Positions 58,923 to 64,000 of a stretch of DNA of 64,000 nt are shown here, piece by piece. Positions within the stretch are counted from its first letter, which is position 1. Each line of letters starts with the position of its first letter. The notes under the pieces are model-generated. The model was not told where the DNA came from. It was given only the letters and a program-made list of their open reading frames with translations, and made no database searches. The translations under genes were made by a program, and so were the position numbers. Source of the stretch: Magnetococcales bacterium HCHbin5 (GTDB taxonomy: Bacteria > Pseudomonadota > Magnetococcia > Magnetococcales > Magnetaquicoccaceae); NCBI GenBank assembly GCA_002753505.1, contig PEAG01000009.1:1-64000 (forward strand), read 5' to 3'.

Positions 58923-59300
58923 ATGAGAAAGTTGGTACAGGTACTGGCCGTCACGCTCTCGCTGGCCTCTGCGGTTGGATACGCGGAGACAGGTGACATT
59001 GAGCGTCTGCGGGAGGCGGCTGAGCAGGGGGATGTCAAAGCCCAGGTCAGGATGGGGTGGATCTACCACGAAGGACGCGGCGTACCACAAAGCGACAGCA
59101 AAGCCGCCACATGGTACCTGAAGGCAGCAGAAAAGGGCGATGTAGCCGCTCAGACCCTGATTGCCCTGATGTTGGCATTGGGAGAGGGGGTTCCACAGAA
59201 CGACGGACTGGCAGATTTTTGGTTCCGCAAGGCAGCCTTGCAGAGCCCCCCCGACACCCGATATCAGATTGAGACCTTGCGGAACTCTATCGGCAAATAG
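58923..59300 (+). CDS. Secreted Sel1-repeat protein
   Basis: Signal peptide MRKLVQVLAVTLSLASAVGYA then Sel1 repeat VKAQVRMGWIYHEGRGVPQSDSKAATWYLKAAEKG. Confidence 0.85.
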   Translation: MRKLVQVLAVTLSLASAVGYAETGDIERLREAAEQGDVKAQVRMGWIYHEGRGVPQSDSKAATWYLKAAEKGDVAAQTLIALMLALGEGVPQNDGLADFWFRKAALQSPPDTRYQIETLRNSIGK

Positions 59301-59763
59301 TACTCCCCGGCACGATACAGCCTCCCTCTTTGTTACCGACCCGTGAAGTGCCGTTTGTCAAAAAGACGCCGGTCACAGGAGAGGACCGCCAGGAAAAGAG
59401 ACGACAGCAGGACCGGGCCAAGAACAGCCGATATAATAGTGATCAATATCATGGTTATACTAACATTTCCTCCGATGGAATGACAGATGACAACACCCCC
59501 GCCCTGGCGGGTATTGTCGTACACGTACCCCAACCGTTAAGCAAACAATGCGCCAAAACAGGCTTTCACTGCTACCGGAATACCCACAACAGGGCAAACG
59601 ATTTCAACATCAGGACAGGCCTGACATGCTTTAACCATCCATTAAAATGCCGGTCAGGGTCCGACATTTGATAAATCGCTTTTCCTGACCGCTCAATGGT
59701 GTTACAGTATAGGTGCAGGTTATTGGAACCCTTTCTTATCCCACGCACCGTAGACTGCTTGCC

Positions 59764-60084
59764 ATGACCATAGACAAACACGAAACATACCATGATACAG
59801 AGGCTTCCGGCTCCATCCACACTGAAAGGGATGAGCCGCCCCTCTATAAAGTGATTCTTTTGAACGATGACTTTACCCCGATGGATTTTGTGGTGGATCT
59901 GCTGATGCGTTTTTTCCAAAAGTCCATGGAAGACTCGATCCAGGTCACCCTCAATGTCCACCATAATGGGGCCGGTTTGTGTGGCATCTATCCTCGGGAG
60001 ATCGCCGAAACCAAGGTGATGCAGGTCAATCGACACGCCCGCAACAACGCCCATCCCCTCTCTTGCCGGATGGAAAAAAACTGA
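59764..60084 (+). CDS. clpS: ClpS adaptor protein
   Basis: [38 protein letters not shown]. Directly upstream of clpA. Confidence 0.95.
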   Translation: MTIDKHETYHDTEASGSIHTERDEPPLYKVILLNDDFTPMDFVVDLLMRFFQKSMEDSIQVTLNVHHNGAGLCGIYPREIAETKVMQVNRHARNNAHPLSCRMEKN

Positions 60085-60087
60085 GCA

Positions 60088-62397
60088 ATGCCCATGATCA
60101 GCAGACATCTCGAAATATCCCTCAACAAATCGGTTCGCAGTGCCCAGTTGCGGCGACATCAATATGCAACTGTCGAGCATTTGTTGCTGGCCCTGCTGGA
60201 AAATCCAGAGGCCACGGCGGTCCTGATCCACTGCGACTGCGACCTGAATGCCCTGGCCAATGACCTGGAAGAGCATCTGAAACTGCATGTTCCCATCATG
60301 GAGGAGGATGCCAACTCCGCCGATGTCACCCCGACCATCGGTTTTCAGCGGGTCATTCAGCGGGCCGCCTACCAGGTACAGGCGGCGGGCAAAAATCTGG
60401 TGACCGGAGCCCATGTTCTGGCCGCCATCTTTGGCGAAAAGCAGTCCCATGCCGTCTTTTTTCTTGGCCGCCAAAATATCAGCCGACTGGACGTGCAGAC
60501 CATCATTTCCCACGGCTCCCCGGGAGAGCAAGAGGGCATCCGCGGTGAAGAGGCCGGCATGGACCCGGGTGCCATCCGATCAGAGACCGCCAAGGATCCC
60601 CTGAGCCTCTATACCCTGGATTTGAACGCCGAAGTGCAACGGGGTGCCATCGACCCGTTGATTGGCCGCGAAGAGGAGATATTGCGTACCTTCCAGATTT
60701 TGTGCCGGCGGCGCAAAAACAACCCCCTCTTTGTCGGTGAGTCCGGCGTCGGCAAAACCCACCTCGCCGAGGGCATCGCTTTGAAAATTGTCGCCGGCGA
60801 GGCCCCGGAACCCCTGAAAGAGAGCGTGGTCTATTCGCTGGATATGGGAACCCTGCTGGCGGGTACCAAGTTCCGGGGCGATTTTGAAGCCCGCCTGAAA
60901 GGGGTTCTCAAGGCACTGAAAGAGCGTCCCGGTGCCATCCTGTTTATCGATGAAATTCATACGGTTATCGGAGCCGGAGCCACCAGCGGTGGCACCATGG
61001 ATGCCTCCAACCTGCTGAAACCGCTGCTGGCCAGCGGCCAACTGCGTTGTATCGGCTCCACCACCTATGAAGAGTTTCGCAGCACCTTCGAGAAGGACAA
61101 AGCCCTGGCACGCCGTTTCCAGAAAATAGATATTCTGGAACCCTCGCTGGCAGAGACCATTGAAATTCTCAAAGGATTGAAGCTCCGCTACGAGGAGCAT
61201 CACGGCATCGAGTATACCCCGGCCGCGATCAAGACTGCCGCCGAACTTTCCGTCCGCCACATTACCGACCGCAAGCACCCCGATTCTGCCATTGATGTGA
61301 TCGACGAAGCGGGAGCCGCCATGCATCTGCTGCCACAGGAAAAACGCAAACAGGCGGTGGATGTCGAGGATATTGAAACCATCGTGGCGCGCATGGCGCG
61401 CATTCCCTCCCATTCGGTCTCCCATGACGATCGGACCGTGCTGGAGCATCTGGACAGCAATCTGCGCCTCTCCCTGTTCGGTCAGGATCATGCGGTGGAA
61501 CAGCTTTGCAAGGCCATCCGTCTCTCCCGTTCCGGGTTGGGCAATCCGGAAAAGCCGGTGGGCAACTTTTTGCTCTCCGGTCCCACCGGGGTGGGAAAAA
61601 CCGAGCTGGCCCGCCTGCTGGCCAAAGAGTTGGGCGTGGAGTTGCTGCGTTTTGACATGAGCGAATATATGGAGTCCCACACGGTTTCCCGACTCATCGG
61701 CGCGCCTCCCGGCTATGTAGGGTTTGATCAGGCCGGGCTGCTGACCGAATCGGTCACCAAACATCCCCACGCGGTGTTGCTCCTGGATGAAGTGGAGAAG
61801 GCCCACCCGGATGTTTTCAACCTGCTGTTGCAGGTGATGGATCATGGTTCGTTGACCGACAACAATGGTCGGCAGGCCAATTTCCGCAATGTCATTCTGA
61901 TCATGACCACCAATGCGGGCGCGCAGGAGGTGGAACGTGCCTCGATGGGATTTGTCACCCAGGACCACCAAGGCGATGAAATGAAAGAGATCCGGCGTCT
62001 TTTTTCACCGGAGTTCCGCAACCGTCTGGATGCCATTGTGCCCTTTTACCCGCTGGATCGGCAGACCATTTTGCGGGTGGTGGATAAATTTTTGATCGCG
62101 CTGGAGGTGGATCTGGAGAAAAAACAGGTCGCCCTGACCGTAGAGGACAGTGCCCGTGCCTGGCTTGCCGAGCATGGCTATGACCGCAAAAATGGTGCCC
62201 GCCCCATGGATCGCCTGATCAAGGAGAAGGTGCGCCAACCGCTGGCCGACGAACTGCTGTTTGGCCGGTTGCGCGAGGGCGGCAATGTCACCGTGCGAGA
62301 GCACGAGGGGCATCTGGAACTGCTCCCCAAGGCGGTGGATCCATCGGCTGCAAAGTCGCAGAACGAGTCTGCTATGGACATGACATATAAATGTTAA
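60088..62397 (+). CDS. clpA: ATP-dependent Clp protease ATP-binding subunit ClpA
   Basis: GESGVGKTHLAEGIA, GPTGVGKTELARLLA, TMDASNLLKPLLASGQLRCIGSTTYEEFR. Confidence 0.96.
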   Translation: MPMISRHLEISLNKSVRSAQLRRHQYATVEHLLLALLENPEATAVLIHCDCDLNALANDLEEHLKLHVPIMEEDANSADVTPTIGFQRVIQRAAYQVQAAGKNLVTGAHVLAAIFGEKQSHAVFFLGRQNISRLDVQTIISHGSPGEQEGIRGEEAGMDPGAIRSETAKDPLSLYTLDLNAEVQRGAIDPLIGREEEILRTFQILCRRRKNNPLFVGESGVGKTHLAEGIALKIVAGEAPEPLKESVVYSLDMGTLLAGTKFRGDFEARLKGVLKALKERPGAILFIDEIHTVIGAGATSGGTMDASNLLKPLLASGQLRCIGSTTYEEFRSTFEKDKALARRFQKIDILEPSLAETIEILKGLKLRYEEHHGIEYTPAAIKTAAELSVRHITDRKHPDSAIDVIDEAGAAMHLLPQEKRKQAVDVEDIETIVARMARIPSHSVSHDDRTVLEHLDSNLRLSLFGQDHAVEQLCKAIRLSRSGLGNPEKPVGNFLLSGPTGVGKTELARLLAKELGVELLRFDMSEYMESHTVSRLIGAPPGYVGFDQAGLLTESVTKHPHAVLLLDEVEKAHPDVFNLLLQVMDHGSLTDNNGRQANFRNVILIMTTNAGAQEVERASMGFVTQDHQGDEMKEIRRLFSPEFRNRLDAIVPFYPLDRQTILRVVDKFLIALEVDLEKKQVALTVEDSARAWLAEHGYDRKNGARPMDRLIKEKVRQPLADELLFGRLREGGNVTVREHEGHLELLPKAVDPSAAKSQNESAMDMTYKC

Positions 62398-62857
62398 AAC
62401 CACCGTCGAGTCGAACCCCGCACTGCTCGGTTGTCAATCCCACCAGACAGTAGGGGGGGCAAAATATGCGGCAGTGGCTCTGCTCCACCTGATTGCCCTG
62501 GCGGCCGGTAAGGATGACGGGCTGGGCCCCGTCTGGTGTTCGCGGGGAGAAGAGGGCTTCTACCTCCCCCCATTGGGGTATGGAGAGGGTAAAGTCGGGG
62601 TTGGCTGGCAGGTTGCACAGCTCGTCCAGTTGGTTGCGCGCCAGCCGCTGCCCCAGGGCCAACAGCTTGCCCATGGGGCGATAGGCGACGGTGGGCTGGT
62701 TGAGCCATGTGCTGGCCAGCTCAGTGCCCCGCAGTTGCATCCAGCCCATGGCCCCTCCCAACACCGCCAACCCGACCAGTACCAGAATACCCATCATCGT
62801 CAGACTGCCCCGTTCCCCGGCCGGTTGCCGGTTTTCGCACCTCCGTTGGTTGATCAT
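62372..62857 (-). CDS. MshP-like small pilus-biogenesis protein
   Basis: MINQRRCENRQPAGERGSLTMMGILVLVGLAVLGGAMGWMQLRG. Position after an MshO-like gene. Confidence 0.6.
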   Translation of the reverse strand: MINQRRCENRQPAGERGSLTMMGILVLVGLAVLGGAMGWMQLRGTELASTWLNQPTVAYRPMGKLLALGQRLARNQLDELCNLPANPDFTLSIPQWGEVEALFSPRTPDGAQPVILTGRQGNQVEQSHCRIFCPPYCLVGLTTEQCGVRLDGGFNIYMSCP

Positions 62858-63387
62858 GGTGCGATATAGGCTGCGGTGGTCCAAAGGGGTTGGAGGGTTG
62901 TCTGCTGAATCCAGGGCAGACGCAATCGAAACGAGATCTCCACCAAACCCGGTGCCAACAGCGCGAATGAGAGTGAGTCTGCCGCAATGGCATAGGCCAA
63001 TGGTTTTTCCACCCCCTGTTTGACTAGGTACAGGGTGGCATCGCCGGGTTGGGTTTGGTGGAACCGAACCGACTCCCCCTGGGTGGTGGCAAAGGTCAGG
63101 GATCGGTTGGCCAATTGCATCGTCTCCCGTTTGGCCCAACGCAGCTCCCGCACCATGCGCTCCATGGCCAACGCCCCCTCGCTGCTCGCGGGGGCCATCC
63201 CTTGGGCCATGCTGTAACTCTCCAGGAAGAGGCTCAGCATGGGCATGCTCACCGCCACCACAATGGCGAACAGGGTCAACGTCGCCACTATTTCCATCAA
63301 GGTGAAACCACCGGTTTGGCAAACAGGGCTTTCAGCTGGGTGATGGGTGCGTTGGTGGATTGGTGGCGCAGGATGATTCGGACACAT
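62854..63387 (-). CDS. Type IV prepilin-like protein (MshO/PulJ-like)
   Basis: Prepilin motif GGFTLMEIVATLTLFAIVVAVSMPMLSLFLESY. Confidence 0.75.
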   Translation of the reverse strand: MCPNHPAPPIHQRTHHPAESPVCQTGGFTLMEIVATLTLFAIVVAVSMPMLSLFLESYSMAQGMAPASSEGALAMERMVRELRWAKRETMQLANRSLTFATTQGESVRFHQTQPGDATLYLVKQGVEKPLAYAIAADSLSFALLAPGLVEISFRLRLPWIQQTTLQPLWTTAAYIAP

Positions 63388-63773
63388 TTATAGTCTCCAC
63401 TGACATAGGCGTGTTCACTGCATTCCAGGGTGTGTGCAGGCAGGTTGGGGAGAGCCGCCCAGACTTCAATCTGACAGCTCAATGGTATCCCCTCCCCGAC
63501 CCAGGGGGCACCATCGGGTTTGAGGCATGGACCCGCCCTGATCTGCTCAAAGCCCCCTGCCCTTTCATCCACCGTATTCAATTGTGCCACCACAGCCTGC
63601 GCCAAAAAATGGGCCTGCATCCCCTCTCTGGCCAGGTGAATGGTGGACAGCAGCTGACTGACCAGCGGAATCAGACCCGTGACCGCCACGCTGACCACCA
63701 CAATCCAGAAAACAAACTCCAGCAGTGAAAAGCCCTGTTCATGGCTGCCGGTCCGAAAGCTGGCGTTGTTCAT
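63297..63773 (-). CDS. Type IV prepilin-like protein (MshD-like)
   Basis: Prepilin motif QGFSLLEFVFWIVVVSVAVTGLIPLV. Confidence 0.75.
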   Translation of the reverse strand: MNNASFRTGSHEQGFSLLEFVFWIVVVSVAVTGLIPLVSQLLSTIHLAREGMQAHFLAQAVVAQLNTVDERAGGFEQIRAGPCLKPDGAPWVGEGIPLSCQIEVWAALPNLPAHTLECSEHAYVSGDYKCVRIILRHQSTNAPITQLKALFAKPVVSP

Positions 63774-64000
63774 GGTTGGATACGGACCGTCCCGGTCAAA
63801 TCAGAGACCATCAGGGCCACCGATTCCCCCCCCATGGAGAGGTGAATGGGTGGACAGGAGGCAGCCGGGGCAGCCAGCGGCGGGACAAAAGAGAGGGAAA
63901 ACGGCTCTATCGTCACCCCGTCCAGTGATAACGGATCGGTTTGCAATGGCTGATTATTGCCATCCAGCAGGGTATATCGACTGCCTCCCTGAGCGCGGAG
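63770..64000 (-). CDS. C-terminal part of an upstream pilin-like gene (MshC-like by position), truncated at window edge
   Basis: Open frame ...LRAQGGSRYTLLDGNNQPLQTDPLSLDGVTIEPFSLSFVPPLAAPAASCPPIHLSMGGESVALMVSDLTGTVRIQP*; stop overlaps the next ATG (ATGA). Confidence 0.6.
   Translation of the reverse strand, partial: LRAQGGSRYTLLDGNNQPLQTDPLSLDGVTIEPFSLSFVPPLAAPAASCPPIHLSMGGESVALMVSDLTGTVRIQP

Noticed and set aside
59330-59671. ORFs on both strands between the Sel1 gene and clpS
   Set aside because: No domain, no convincing ribosome-binding site, and ORFs open on both strands; left as intergenic.
60580-61971. 463-aa minus-strand ORF
   Set aside because: Antisense to clpA; no domain.

Overview
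The 64 kb window is dense proteobacterial chromosome. The taxon is not proven from the sequence; the style resembles magnetococci or alphaproteobacteria. Most of it is housekeeping: purB, cca, rtcB, gloB, xerC/D, ettA, ilvE, secG, tpiA, bcp, a Zn/Mn ABC transporter, cysC, a PPTase, tRNA-Leu(CAG), clpS/clpA, and part of an MSHA-type pilin cluster. An 18 kb signalling block (38.8-57 kb) carries hybrid kinases, GGDEF and HD-GYP proteins, and an FHA-phosphatase. The most interesting items are: (1) a nested inverted array of a multi-hairpin repeat at 12451-13053, whose two main copies keep the same fold through compensatory stem changes, with further copies at 38.7 and 42.2 kb; (2) a tightly coupled rtcB-cca-DUF790-HepT-MntA operon that places an intact HEPN/MNT toxin-antitoxin with two RNA/tRNA repair enzymes and a Bax1-like nuclease; (3) an FGE-like/VWA/ABC-ATPase/FtsX-permease operon resembling T6SS TagRST, split cleanly by an AAA_21 + DUF4276 putative defence pair; (4) a small gene paired with an ImmA/IrrE protease and interrupted by a single amber codon; (5) small genes missing from the ORF track: a rubredoxin, a 57-aa membrane protein in the metal-transporter operon, and a partial pilin at the window edge. 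All family calls come from reading motifs. No database search was run.
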